Origin: Betaproteobacteria bacterium | GTDB lineage: Bacteria > Pseudomonadota > Gammaproteobacteria > Burkholderiales > Rhodocyclaceae | Length of the DNA: 64,000 nt | Assembly (NCBI GenBank): GCA_020621865.1 | Contig: JAHRYW010000001.1 | Location: 88,071-152,070 of the forward strand | Direction of reading: 5' to 3' | Shown here: positions 20,297-29,009 of the stretch, piece by piece | Layout of the letters: each line of letters opens with the position of its first letter | How positions within the stretch are numbered: the first letter of the stretch is position 1 | Translations under genes and position numbers: made by a program | Notes under the pieces: model-generated | The model's input: only the letters and a program-made list of their open reading frames with translations | Told to the model about the DNA's origin: nothing | Database searches by the model: none

Positions 20297-20798
20297 GTTC
20301 TCCCCCGGCATCGCGGTAACGGGCAATCAGACGAAAGGGCGCGGCCGGCACGGCGCTCAGGGTCGCCATGCCCATGATCCAGTCGCCCGGCTCAAAATGG
20401 CTCTCGCTCTGGAATTGCGCCCAGCGAAAGGCGATCCGCGCCGGCTGCGGGACGCCGGCCGCGGCCCACTGCGCTTCCCAGGTTTCCGGCAGGGGCAGGG
20501 GAATTTGCTGGCCATCGGCACCAACGGCCCGCCAGTCGGCCAGGCGGGCATCGACCGGCGCCTCGCCCGCGTTACGCAGGCCGAAGGACAGGCCGCAGGC
20601 GGCGGCGTAGGGCTGGATGACCTCGGCCGGAAAGCCGCGATTGACGTAAAAGGCGCTGCGCCATTGCGCGGTCAGCGGCATCACCCCCAGCGTCACCCCG
20701 GCATGGCGGCCCTGGTGCGACCATTCGCCCTCAACGGCCTGGCCGGCAGCAGCCACCGCCAGGGTGCCGATGGCGAAGGCAAGGCGGGCGGCCCTCAT
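20256..20798 (-). CDS. Secreted protein of unknown function
   Basis: 180 residues with a signal peptide (RLAFAIGTLAVAAAGQA). No family is recognised. It has two cysteines, one in AAACGLSF and one near the end in KLACAAN, which may pair. ATG 20798 overlaps the TetR gene stop (ATGA), so it is translated from the same message. The genes around it (TetR regulator, metallohydrolase, SoxYZ-like carrier, thioredoxin) suggest a periplasmic redox or alcohol/aldehyde-related role; this is inference from position alone. Confidence 0.75.
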   Translation of the reverse strand: MRAARLAFAIGTLAVAAAGQAVEGEWSHQGRHAGVTLGVMPLTAQWRSAFYVNRGFPAEVIQPYAAACGLSFGLRNAGEAPVDARLADWRAVGADGQQIPLPLPETWEAQWAAAGVPQPARIAFRWAQFQSESHFEPGDWIMGMATLSAVPAAPFRLIARYRDAGGEHEIVVDKLACAAN

Positions 20799-21367
20799 GC
20801 CGGTGTCCGAATCTGCATCATCACCTGCGCAAAACCGGCCAGTACCAACTCTGGCGCCTGCTGGGCGCGGGCGACCAGGCTGCCACCTTCGAGCGTGGTC
20901 AGCAGCAGCACCGCCAAGGCACGCACTTCGCCCGGCCAGTGCAACTCGCCGGCCGTCCGCCCGGCCTCGATCACGCCGGTCAGCCAGTCGAGGTGGAGGT
21001 CAAAGTAACGGCGCGTCTTTTCCTGGATGGAATCGGGCAGCACGCCCAGTTCAGCCGACAAGGCACAGCACAGCGGGCGCAGGTTGTCTTCGACACCGAG
21101 CAGGAACAGCCGGCTGTAGGCATCAAGGCGGGCGGGGGCAGCCGGCTCGGCGCTACCGATAGCGGCCAGCGCCTCGACGAAGCGCGCCATGGCCACGTCG
21201 ACCACGGCCTCGGCCAGGTCCTGCTTGGTCGGGAAGTGGTAATGGATGCTCGCCTTGCGGATACCGATTTTCTCGGTCAGGTGGGCGTAGCTGAAGGCCG
21301 AGTAACCGACGCGGCGCATCAGCTCCTCGGCTTCGGCGACCAGCTGGGTGCGGGTAGGGGTGCTCAT
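20795..21367 (-). CDS. TetR/AcrR family transcriptional regulator
   Basis: 190 residues. The N-terminal helix-turn-helix (about 9-55) shows the TetR pattern SAFSYAHLTEKIGIRKASIHYHFPTKQDL, and the C-terminal ligand domain contains ALSAELGVLP and cysteines (RPLCC) that could sense electrophiles. It overlaps the next gene by four bases and is downstream of the metallohydrolase in the same operon. The palindrome in the promoter at 23209-23236 is the likely operator, implying autorepression of the operon; the effector is unknown. Confidence 0.9.
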   Translation of the reverse strand: MSTPTRTQLVAEAEELMRRVGYSAFSYAHLTEKIGIRKASIHYHFPTKQDLAEAVVDVAMARFVEALAAIGSAEPAAPARLDAYSRLFLLGVEDNLRPLCCALSAELGVLPDSIQEKTRRYFDLHLDWLTGVIEAGRTAGELHWPGEVRALAVLLLTTLEGGSLVARAQQAPELVLAGFAQVMMQIRTPA

Positions 21368-21423
21368 CCGGCTAGCCTATCACCGGCCATACCCGACCCC
21401 AAGCGCATCGCCGCACGGCTGGC

Positions 21424-22362
21424 TCAATGAGCGTGGCCAAGGGCTTCCGCCTCGATGCCGGGGAACAGGTGTACCACTGACCGGCGATATTCCGACCCCG
21501 CCAACGGCAAGGACCGGTAGCGCTCGGGCAAGGGCAGGGAGAACAACTCCGTCATGTCCAGGCCCTGCGCCGCACTCTGCGTGAACGTCTCGGACAGCCA
21601 GCGCAGCCAGCCGCGGGTACGGGCGATCGGGGCCGCATCCTGGGTGACGGCACCGTGACCGGGCACCAGTACCTTGACCCCTGCCTCGCCCATCAGGCGC
21701 TCAAGATTATCGAGCGCCCCCAGCCAGCGCGGGATCTGGGCGTGTGGCGTGGTCGGTGCCCGGTCGTTGAAGACCAGGTCGCCGGCAAACAGGACATGGC
21801 TGCTTTCATCCAGCACCGCCAGGTCGGCCGCCGTATGGCCGCCCAGTGCAATCAAACGGAAGGTGCGCCCGGCCACCGTTAGCGGCCCCGCCTGCAGCAC
21901 GCGCGTCGGCACCACCACCTCGGTGCCCTTCATCCAGTCGCCACTCATCCGGAACAGGTTCTCGGCAAAAGCATTGCCATCGCTGGCGATACCTTTCTGG
22001 ACGTCGGCCAGCGCCGCGATCGGCACATCGGCAAAAGCCTGGTTGCCGAGGAAATGGTCGGGATGGTGATGGGTGTTGATGACCAGCGCCACCGGCTTGT
22101 CCGTCACCTGGCGGATCGCTTCCCGCATCTGCTGGCCATAGCGCCGGGAAGGTCCGGTATCGATCACCACCACGCCCTCGGGCGCGACGATAAAGCCGGT
22201 ATTGACGATGTTGCCGCCATTGACGGTGTCGAAATCCTCGGTCTTGCCGACGAACACATAGACATCCGGTGCCACGGCCTTGGGGGTCAGCCGGTAGTCG
22301 AATTCGGCGCCGTGGGCAGCCAGCGCCGCCCAGGCCAGTAGCGTACAGAGTAGTTTCTTCAT
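21424..22362 (-). CDS. Quinoprotein relay system zinc metallohydrolase-like protein
   Basis: Exported metallo-beta-lactamase-fold hydrolase, 312 residues, with signal peptide (1-19). Metal ligands are THHHPDHFLG (98-106), then GGHTAAD, AGDLVFNDRAP and PGHGAV. The sequence and the adjacent SoxYZ-like gene match the metallohydrolases that accompany quinoprotein alcohol dehydrogenases. ATG 22362 overlaps the SoxYZ-like stop by four bases. No quinoprotein dehydrogenase is in the window, so the partner enzyme is unknown. The substrate is not determined. Confidence 0.85.
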   Translation of the reverse strand: MKKLLCTLLAWAALAAHGAEFDYRLTPKAVAPDVYVFVGKTEDFDTVNGGNIVNTGFIVAPEGVVVIDTGPSRRYGQQMREAIRQVTDKPVALVINTHHHPDHFLGNQAFADVPIAALADVQKGIASDGNAFAENLFRMSGDWMKGTEVVVPTRVLQAGPLTVAGRTFRLIALGGHTAADLAVLDESSHVLFAGDLVFNDRAPTTPHAQIPRWLGALDNLERLMGEAGVKVLVPGHGAVTQDAAPIARTRGWLRWLSETFTQSAAQGLDMTELFSLPLPERYRSLPLAGSEYRRSVVHLFPGIEAEALGHAH

Positions 22363-23126
22363 GGTGCCACCCGCACATCGAAGGTATTGCCGTTGTTATC
22401 CCGTCCCGAAACCTCGACGTTGCCTGCGCTCCGGGCGCGATGCAGCGTGAAGACGGGATTTTCGCTGACCGGTTGGGAAAGGGTCAGGCGCATCAGCGGC
22501 GTGCCGGCCTCATCCTTGAGCACCAGCGATTCCAGGTGAAAAGCCGGAATGCCGGCGACCAGCCCGGTATCCATCGGGTGGATGACGCGCAGCCGGAGGC
22601 GGCCGGACATCGGCCCCTCGCTCCAGCTCCGCGCACTGACCTCGTTCAGGCGCTTCTGCCACTCGGTCGAGGCCGAGCCGGCCGAGGGCGCGGTGCAGCC
22701 GCCGCCCACCGTGTTGACGATGACGCCACCGAGATGCCAGACGCCGTCACCAGTCCTCGCGGCAGCCCGCACCGGCGACGACTGCTGCAGCTTGATGCGA
22801 AAGCCAAGATAGGGACTGGCGCTCTCGGGGTAAAAGCGCAGGATTTCCAGGATCGGATTGAAGTCGGCAAAGACCATCACCTCCCGGACATCCGGCAGCG
22901 CCGTCGCGTCCACCGTGATCGGCACCTGCATCGGGTTCTCGCTCTGTGCCGGGGCCAGGACCTTGACGCGTTCGTCGAACTCGTAGCGCTCGCCGGCCAG
23001 GAAGATCTTTTCCATGTCGCCCCAACGCGGCGACGCCAGCGGATCCTTGGCCGGTGGGGCCGCCCAGGCCGGCACGGCCAACACCAAACCGGCGGCGATG
23101 CCGGCAATCCATCGGGCAAATCTCAT
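22359..23126 (-). CDS. Quinoprotein dehydrogenase-associated SoxYZ-like carrier
   Basis: 255-residue periplasmic protein with a signal peptide (1-22), in which a SoxY-like half (about 30-150) is fused to a SoxZ-like half (about 155-255). The GGGCTAPS motif (C144) is a candidate carrier cysteine, analogous to the SoxY swinging arm. AGGAGGAG lies just before ATG 23126. It is the first gene of the operon with the metallohydrolase, TetR, secreted protein and thioredoxin. In known systems such fusions pair with PQQ dehydrogenases, but none is visible here. Confidence 0.85.
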   Translation of the reverse strand: MRFARWIAGIAAGLVLAVPAWAAPPAKDPLASPRWGDMEKIFLAGERYEFDERVKVLAPAQSENPMQVPITVDATALPDVREVMVFADFNPILEILRFYPESASPYLGFRIKLQQSSPVRAAARTGDGVWHLGGVIVNTVGGGCTAPSAGSASTEWQKRLNEVSARSWSEGPMSGRLRLRVIHPMDTGLVAGIPAFHLESLVLKDEAGTPLMRLTLSQPVSENPVFTLHRARSAGNVEVSGRDNNGNTFDVRVAP

Positions 23127-23208
23127 TGCACTCCTCCTTTGTCGTACCCGCTCCCTCTCGGTGGAAAACCGGGACCGTAGTCGCGGGCGGAGGAATTCAG
23201 GCCGCACA

Positions 23209-23236
23209 ATTCTACCTACCAGTTGGTAGATTGCAA
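23209..23236 (-). promoter_or_regulatory. Promoter of the SoxYZ-like operon with palindrome in the spacer
   Basis: Reading the minus strand, TTGCAA (complement of 23231-23236) and TAGAAT (complement of 23209-23214) form -35 and -10 boxes with a 16-base spacer. The spacer holds a dyad, CTACCA and TGGTAG around two central bases (23216-23229), the expected size and place for a TetR repressor site. The TetR gene is the third gene of the operon. Confidence 0.7.
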
Positions 23237-23320
23237 GCAGCAGCCAACGACAGGATAAAAACCGGAATCAGGAAAGGGTAGCGGCGCCGATCTGGATTCG
23301 ATTCCGCCGGCTCGCTACAG

Positions 23321-23893
23321 CTAGACCCTGGCCGCCCCAGCTTCGGTGACGATCCAGTCCAGCCGCTGATCGTGGCTTGCCGGCCGGATGCTGTCCAGGC
23401 GATTGATCTCGAACCCGACACCGACCGCCAGCGGACGAGGGGAGAGCGCGGCCAGTGTCCGGTCGAAAAAACCACCGCCGTAACCCAGCCGATAACCGGC
23501 CGCGTCAAAACCGTTGAGCGGCAGCAGGATCGTGTCCGGCCGCACGAAATCGCCCGCCGCCGGCGTCGGAATGCCGTAGCGATCCGCGACGAGCGGCGTA
23601 TCGGCCGTCCACAGCCGGAAAGCCAGCGGCGCCTCCTCGGCCACCACGACCGGCAAGGCCGCCCGGGCACCCAAAGCTCCCCAGCGCTCGACGACGGCCC
23701 GCACATCCGGCTCGTGCTTGATCGGCCAGCAAAAGGCAATCACGCCGGGCACCGGCAAACTGGTCAACAGGTGCTCGACGATGCGCGCCGACAGCACGGC
23801 GTGCTCGGCATCACTCAATGCCGCACGCCGCGCCACCATCTCGCGCCGCAATACCCGGCGCCAGGCCGTGTTATCCTCGTTCGGTTCCACCAT
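23321..23893 (-). CDS. 5-formyltetrahydrofolate cyclo-ligase
   Basis: ATP-dependent enzyme that returns 5-formyl-THF to 5,10-methenyl-THF, 190 residues, cytosolic. The signature YRLGYGGGFFDRTLA and the N-terminal LRREMVARRAALS pattern are typical. ATG 23893 is only 14 bases from the divergent start of the lytic transglycosylase, so each promoter must lie within the other's coding region. In many Proteobacteria this gene follows 6S RNA, but there is no room for it here. No close partner is apparent. Confidence 0.93.
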   Translation of the reverse strand: MVEPNEDNTAWRRVLRREMVARRAALSDAEHAVLSARIVEHLLTSLPVPGVIAFCWPIKHEPDVRAVVERWGALGARAALPVVVAEEAPLAFRLWTADTPLVADRYGIPTPAAGDFVRPDTILLPLNGFDAAGYRLGYGGGFFDRTLAALSPRPLAVGVGFEINRLDSIRPASHDQRLDWIVTEAGAARV

Positions 23894-23907
23894 GGTCCAA
23901 ATCTAGC

Positions 23908-25839
23908 ATGAAGTTTCGCGTCCTCCTCATCGGCCTTGCGCTTTCCTTTCCGCTGTTCGCCCACAACGGCAGCGACACGGCCTTCCTGACCGCCCGCGAC
24001 GCCTTCCGGGCCGGCCACATCGACAAACTGGAGCGCGCCGCCAGCCAGCTCGGCCAGCACGAACTGACTCCCTACGTCGATAGCTACCGCCTGCGCATGT
24101 GGATGGACAAAGGCGACTCGGCCGGCCTGCGCGACTTCCTGCAGCACTACGACGGCAGCTACGTCGCCGAAAAACTGCGCGCCGACTGGATCCGCTGGTT
24201 CGCCAAGCGTTCCGCGTGGAACGAGGTGGACGCCGAACTGCCCAAAATGCTCGCCCCCGAGCCGGATATCGTCTGCCTCGGCCAGCAGGCCCGCCTTGCT
24301 CGCGACGACCGCAGCGTGCTGGCCGAAGCCGAGAAACTCTGGCTGACCATGCTCGAACCGCCGGAACCCTGCCGCCCCATTCTCGACGCCCTGGTCGCCA
24401 GCCAGCGCCTTAGCATCGACGATGTCTGGGCACGCGCCCGCCGCCAGCTCGAAGCCAACCGTCCGGGCTGGACCAAGACCACGCTCAATTACCTGCCGGA
24501 CAGCCAGATGCCCGATGGCAAGGCGCTCGATAGCGCCACCAACAGCGCGATGAGCTACCTCGTCCGCCAGCCATCCGGCTGGCACAACAACCGGGCCGGG
24601 CGCGAACTTGCTGCCTTCGCCATCCAGCGCCTGGCGACCAACGACCCGCGCGTCGCCGCCGATGAACTGGAAAAGATCAAGGGCAAGCTGCAAGAGCCTG
24701 AACGCCAGTGGGCCTGGAGCCAGATCGCCCTGCAAGCCGCCAAGAAGCACCTGAGCGAGACGGTCGGCTGGTATGCCAATGCCGGCAAAACCCCGCTGTC
24801 CGACGAAGCCGCCCAATGGAAGGTGCGGGCCGCCCTGCGCGCCCAGGAGTGGGGCGTCGTCCGCGATACCATCGAAGCCATGCCGCCGACGCTGGCGGCG
24901 CTGCCGGAATGGATCTACTGGCTGGGTCGGGCCATGAAGGCCGGCGGCCGGACCACCGAAGCCGACGCGCTGTTCGGCAAAATCGCCGGACAGACTCATT
25001 TCTACGGCAACCTGGCCGACGAGGAACTGGGTCGGACCGTCCAGCCGCCGCCCAAGGCCGCGGCGACCACCGCCGAAGAACAGAAAGCCGCCCAGGACAA
25101 TCCGGGCATCCGCCGCGCGCTGGCCTTCTTCCGGCTCGACCTACGCACCGAGGCGGTCAAGGAATGGAACTGGGCGCTGCGCGGCATGAGCGACCGCGAA
25201 CTGCTGGCCGCCGCCAACCTCGCCAAACGCAACCAGATCTGGGACCGCGCCATCAACACCGCCGACCGGACCAAGAACGAACACGATTTCTCGCTGCGCT
25301 TCCTCGCTCCCTACGGCGAAACGGTACGCCCGGCCGCCCAGAACCAGTCGCTCGACGACGCCTGGGTCTACGGGCTGATGCGCCAGGAAAGCCGCTTCAT
25401 CACCAGTGCCAAATCGAATGTCGGCGCCTCAGGTCTAATGCAGCTGATGCCCGCCACCGCCAAATGGGTCGCCCGCAAGATCGGCCTGCGCAGCTTCAAT
25501 CACGGCCAGGTCAACGATACCGAAACCAATGTCCTGCTCGGGACCAGCTACATGCGCCTGGTCATGGAAAACCTCGACAACCACCCGGTGCTGGCATCCG
25601 CCGCCTATAACGCCGGCCCCGGCCGGGCCAAGAAATGGCGCGCCGACCAGGCCCTCGAAGGCGCCATCTATGCCGAGTCCATCCCCTTCAGCGAGACGCG
25701 CGATTACGTCAAGAAAGTGATGAGCAACGCGGTCTATTACTCCGCACTGTTCAACGGCAAACCGGATTCGCTGAAAGCCCGCCTCGGTACGGTCGGGCCG
25801 AAGACAGCGGATGCACCGAAAGACGCCGACCTGCCCTAA
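23908..25839 (+). CDS. Soluble lytic murein transglycosylase (Slt70-like)
   Basis: Periplasmic peptidoglycan-cleaving enzyme that forms 1,6-anhydro-MurNAc ends. 643 residues: signal peptide (1-18), a long helical superhelix (about 20-465) and a C-terminal lysozyme-like domain. The catalytic glutamate is E494 in YGLMRQESRFITSAKS, followed by GLMQLMPATA and ASAAYNAGPGRAKKW. It begins 14 bases from the divergent fau start and is followed closely by the DUF1631 gene. The proline- and alanine-rich end is probably disordered. Confidence 0.94.
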   Translation: MKFRVLLIGLALSFPLFAHNGSDTAFLTARDAFRAGHIDKLERAASQLGQHELTPYVDSYRLRMWMDKGDSAGLRDFLQHYDGSYVAEKLRADWIRWFAKRSAWNEVDAELPKMLAPEPDIVCLGQQARLARDDRSVLAEAEKLWLTMLEPPEPCRPILDALVASQRLSIDDVWARARRQLEANRPGWTKTTLNYLPDSQMPDGKALDSATNSAMSYLVRQPSGWHNNRAGRELAAFAIQRLATNDPRVAADELEKIKGKLQEPERQWAWSQIALQAAKKHLSETVGWYANAGKTPLSDEAAQWKVRAALRAQEWGVVRDTIEAMPPTLAALPEWIYWLGRAMKAGGRTTEADALFGKIAGQTHFYGNLADEELGRTVQPPPKAAATTAEEQKAAQDNPGIRRALAFFRLDLRTEAVKEWNWALRGMSDRELLAAANLAKRNQIWDRAINTADRTKNEHDFSLRFLAPYGETVRPAAQNQSLDDAWVYGLMRQESRFITSAKSNVGASGLMQLMPATAKWVARKIGLRSFNHGQVNDTETNVLLGTSYMRLVMENLDNHPVLASAAYNAGPGRAKKWRADQALEGAIYAESIPFSETRDYVKKVMSNAVYYSALFNGKPDSLKARLGTVGPKTADAPKDADLP

Positions 25840-25848
25840 AATCCCGCC

Positions 25849-27936
25849 ATGGCCATCCAGTCCGACTCCTTCCAAATCCTCAGCAATTGCCGGGCGTTGT
25901 TTCTGCGCCACCTTGGCGCGCTGCTGCAGGACAGCCGACTGGTTTCAGGCAATGCGATCCGCGCCATCCAGGAAGGCGCCGGCGCCTATTTCGATGAAAT
26001 GGTGTCCACCAACCGGCGCGGCAGTTTCGCCGAGGAAGCCCACGGACTGACCTCGTCGCGCATCACCCTGGTCGGCGAAGACGACATGGAACTCGGCATC
26101 CGCATGGACAACCTGAGTGCCAAGCTGTTCGAGGCCACCGGCGGCGGACTGTGGAAAATCCACCTGCGTTTCATCAGCCTGCTCCGTCGCCCGGACCTGC
26201 CGAAATCCGACAACCCAGTCGGCCCCAAGGGGATCAGCCAGGGATTGCTGACCATGTTTGCCGCGGCCGGTGCAGGCAATATCGAGCAGAAGCTGGCCCT
26301 GCTTGACCGCATTGAAGGCTGCCTGGCGCAGAACCTGCCGACACTCTACGCCGAGATTAACGACTTCCTCGATCGCGGCGGCGTCGAGACCGCCCAGCCC
26401 ACCATCGTCGGCGCCAAGGAAAGCCCGCAAGCAGGGCGGCCTGCGCAAAATACCGAAAACACCCTGCTCGCGTTGCAGCAAACACTGCTGGCCCGGCTGC
26501 CGGTGGCTCCACCCAGCGCCGCTGCCGCGATGCCGGAGGCCGCCGGGGTTGGCGGAGCTGCCGCCTCGCTGCTCAGCCAGGCATCGCTGGAACGCCTGCT
26601 GTTCAGACTCAATGAACTGGACCGCCAGGGAACATTCCGCCAGGACTTCCGACCCGGTACCACGCCGTCAAACGAAAGCCTGATTCCCGAGCTGTTCGCC
26701 GCCGATGCTATCGGCGAAGCAGCCCCGAAGATCCTGAAATCGGCCCAACTTGGCATTCCCGCCACGGCCGGTGAGGGCCTGGCCATCGATACGCTGGGCA
26801 TGATCTTCGAAGCGATCTTCAACGATCCGACACTGCCCGATGCACTGAAAGCGACGATCTCCAGCCTGCAGATCACCTTGCTGAAAGTGGCGATGAAGGA
26901 CAGCACACTGTTCACCGATAGCCGCCACCCGGCCCGGCTGGTCATCGACCGCATGGGGCAGGCGGTTCTCGGCTTGCCGGCCGATGTCCCGGCCCGCCAC
27001 CCGGTCTGCGCCCGCCTGTTCGAAATTGCCGGGCAATTGCGCAGCGAACAGAATATTGCCAACGCCGCCTTCACCGATGCGCTGGCCAAACTGGATGCCC
27101 TGATTGCCAGCCGAAATGAAGCGCTGTCGACCGCCGTCGAGACTTACTTGCCGCTGCTGCGTCAGGTGGACCGGGGCGACGAGGCGGGTATCGCAGCCAG
27201 AAACTCGGTTGATCGGATCATCGAGCGCAACCCACCGCCAGCCGTCCGGGATTTCCTCAATGCGACATGGCGCAAGGTGTTGCAGCAAGTCTGGCTCGAT
27301 CATGGGCCGGACAGCAGCCAGTGGGCAGCACACATCACTGCCATCGATGATCTGCTGTGGACTTTCCAGCCCAAGACCGATCCCGAAGAACGCAAAAACC
27401 TGGCTCGACGCCTGCCGATCATCCTGAAGCTGCTCAAGACGGGCATGGAGCAAGTCGGTCTGTCGACGCAGGCACAGGAAGCCTTCCTCGACGACTGCTT
27501 CACGCTGCAGACCCAGGCGCTTCGCGCTGCGCCAAGCCCAACAGGAGAGGAGGCACTGCCCGAACTCGCCCCGGTTGGCCTGCACGAAAAGGAGGGCACC
27601 CCGGTTAGCGGTCGCGTGCAGATCGGCGAGCTTTCGATGACGACATTGGATTTCTCGGATTATCAGTCTGCCCCCACGCCTTCGCTTCCAGCGGCCATCG
27701 GCGATTGGCTCGAACTGCAGGTCGACGCCGGCAAGCCGCAGACTGTCCGGCTCAGCTATATCAGCCCGGGTACCCGGCGGGCGATGCTGCTCAACCCCGA
27801 TCTCGGCCTTGCACTGGCCATCCATCCGGCCATTCTCGACCGCCGCTTGCGCTCCGGGGAGGCTCGCAATCTTACGGCCGACTCGTTGTTCGACGACGCC
27901 GCCAGTCGTGCACTTAAAAATTCCGCTGCCTCCTGA
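25849..27936 (+). CDS. DUF1631 family protein
   Basis: 695 residues, cytosolic, without signal or membrane segment. It matches the betaproteobacterial DUF1631 layout: a helical N-terminus (LQDSRLVSGNAIRAIQEGAGAYF), a long variable middle and a conserved C-terminal PilZ-like beta-rich part (GDWLELQVDAGKPQTVRLSYISPG). A role in motility or c-di-GMP response has been suggested for relatives, but it is not established here. It starts nine bases after the transglycosylase stop, so they may share a message. Confidence 0.85.
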   Translation: MAIQSDSFQILSNCRALFLRHLGALLQDSRLVSGNAIRAIQEGAGAYFDEMVSTNRRGSFAEEAHGLTSSRITLVGEDDMELGIRMDNLSAKLFEATGGGLWKIHLRFISLLRRPDLPKSDNPVGPKGISQGLLTMFAAAGAGNIEQKLALLDRIEGCLAQNLPTLYAEINDFLDRGGVETAQPTIVGAKESPQAGRPAQNTENTLLALQQTLLARLPVAPPSAAAAMPEAAGVGGAAASLLSQASLERLLFRLNELDRQGTFRQDFRPGTTPSNESLIPELFAADAIGEAAPKILKSAQLGIPATAGEGLAIDTLGMIFEAIFNDPTLPDALKATISSLQITLLKVAMKDSTLFTDSRHPARLVIDRMGQAVLGLPADVPARHPVCARLFEIAGQLRSEQNIANAAFTDALAKLDALIASRNEALSTAVETYLPLLRQVDRGDEAGIAARNSVDRIIERNPPPAVRDFLNATWRKVLQQVWLDHGPDSSQWAAHITAIDDLLWTFQPKTDPEERKNLARRLPIILKLLKTGMEQVGLSTQAQEAFLDDCFTLQTQALRAAPSPTGEEALPELAPVGLHEKEGTPVSGRVQIGELSMTTLDFSDYQSAPTPSLPAAIGDWLELQVDAGKPQTVRLSYISPGTRRAMLLNPDLGLALAIHPAILDRRLRSGEARNLTADSLFDDAASRALKNSAAS

Positions 27937-28032
27937 AGCTCCGGGATAGCCGGGATCGGCCACCCAGCCGCCCGAATTTCGTCAAATTGCCTTAAAATCC
28001 AAGTTTTACGAATAAAGTTTCCGGGGTTCCAA

Positions 28033-28995
28033 ATGGCCATCAAGAAAGTCTTGCTGCTGGGGGGTAGCGGTTTCGTCGGTACCTACATCGCCAATCGCCT
28101 GTCGCAACGCGGGATCGAAGTCACCGTTCCGACGCGTCGCCGCGAGCGGACCAAGGCGCTGATCATGCAACCGGGTGTCGAGATGCCGGAAGCCGACATC
28201 AACTGCGAAAAGACCCTGACCGAACTGATGCGCGGCCACGACGCGGTAATCAATCTGGTCGGCATCCTGCACAGCCGCGATGTCGTCTTGCCGTACAGCA
28301 AGGACTTTGCCCAAGCCCACGTCGAACTGCCGAAAAAAATCATCGCTGCCTGCAAGGCCACCGGCGTCCGCCGCCTGGTACACATGAGCGCACTGAACGC
28401 CGATCCCAAGGGACCTTCCGAATACCTGCGTTCCAAGGGCGACGGCGAAGCGGTCGTGCTCGGCGCCAAGAACGAACTGGATGTCACGGTCTTCCGTCCG
28501 TCGGTCATCTTCGGCCTGGGCGATTCCTTCCTGTCCACCTTTGCCAAGGTTTTGAAGAAGCTGCCGTTCTTCCCGCTCGGCTACGGCCATGCGCGCTTCC
28601 AGCCGGTCTGGGCGGCCGACGTCGCCGACGCTTTTGTCGATTGCCTGGGCGATGCCGCCACTTTTGGACAAGCCTACGAACTGGTCGGCCCGAAGATTTA
28701 CACGCTGCGCGAACTGGTCGAATACGCCAAGGAACTGACCGGCAGCACCGCCTCCATCATTGCGCTGTCCGAAGGCTGGGCCTACCTGCAGGCCGGCCTG
28801 ATGTGGCTGGCCCCGCAACCGATGCTGTCCCCGGACAACCTGCGCTCGATGGAAGTCGACAGCGTCTGCGAAGGTCCGTGGAATGCCCCGGCCAACTGGC
28901 GTCCGACCGCCCTGGAGGCGATTGCCCCGACCTACATCGCGCTCAACACGCCGAAGGGCAAGCTGGACAGCTTCCGCTTTCACGCTGGCCGCTGA
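28033..28995 (+). CDS. Complex I NDUFA9-like NAD(P)-binding protein
   Basis: Extended short-chain-dehydrogenase (atypical) family, 320 residues. The Rossmann motif LLGGSGFVGTYIANRL is at the N-terminus. The catalytic YxxxK triad is altered (EYLRSKGDGE), which is usual for the NDUFA9-type group that binds NADPH without clear catalysis. Bacterial members often stand beside cca, as here. They may help quinone or complex I assembly, but this is unproven. A 97-base gap precedes it and holds AT-rich promoter-like sequence (27980-28020). Confidence 0.85.
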   Translation: MAIKKVLLLGGSGFVGTYIANRLSQRGIEVTVPTRRRERTKALIMQPGVEMPEADINCEKTLTELMRGHDAVINLVGILHSRDVVLPYSKDFAQAHVELPKKIIAACKATGVRRLVHMSALNADPKGPSEYLRSKGDGEAVVLGAKNELDVTVFRPSVIFGLGDSFLSTFAKVLKKLPFFPLGYGHARFQPVWAADVADAFVDCLGDAATFGQAYELVGPKIYTLRELVEYAKELTGSTASIIALSEGWAYLQAGLMWLAPQPMLSPDNLRSMEVDSVCEGPWNAPANWRPTALEAIAPTYIALNTPKGKLDSFRFHAGR

Positions 28996-29009
28996 CTGTA
29001 TTACCGGCC

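Noticed and set aside
23893-23908. Search for 6S RNA upstream of the formyl-THF cyclo-ligase
   Set aside because: The usual ssrS position is occupied by the divergent transglycosylase; start codons are 14 bases apart, leaving no space.
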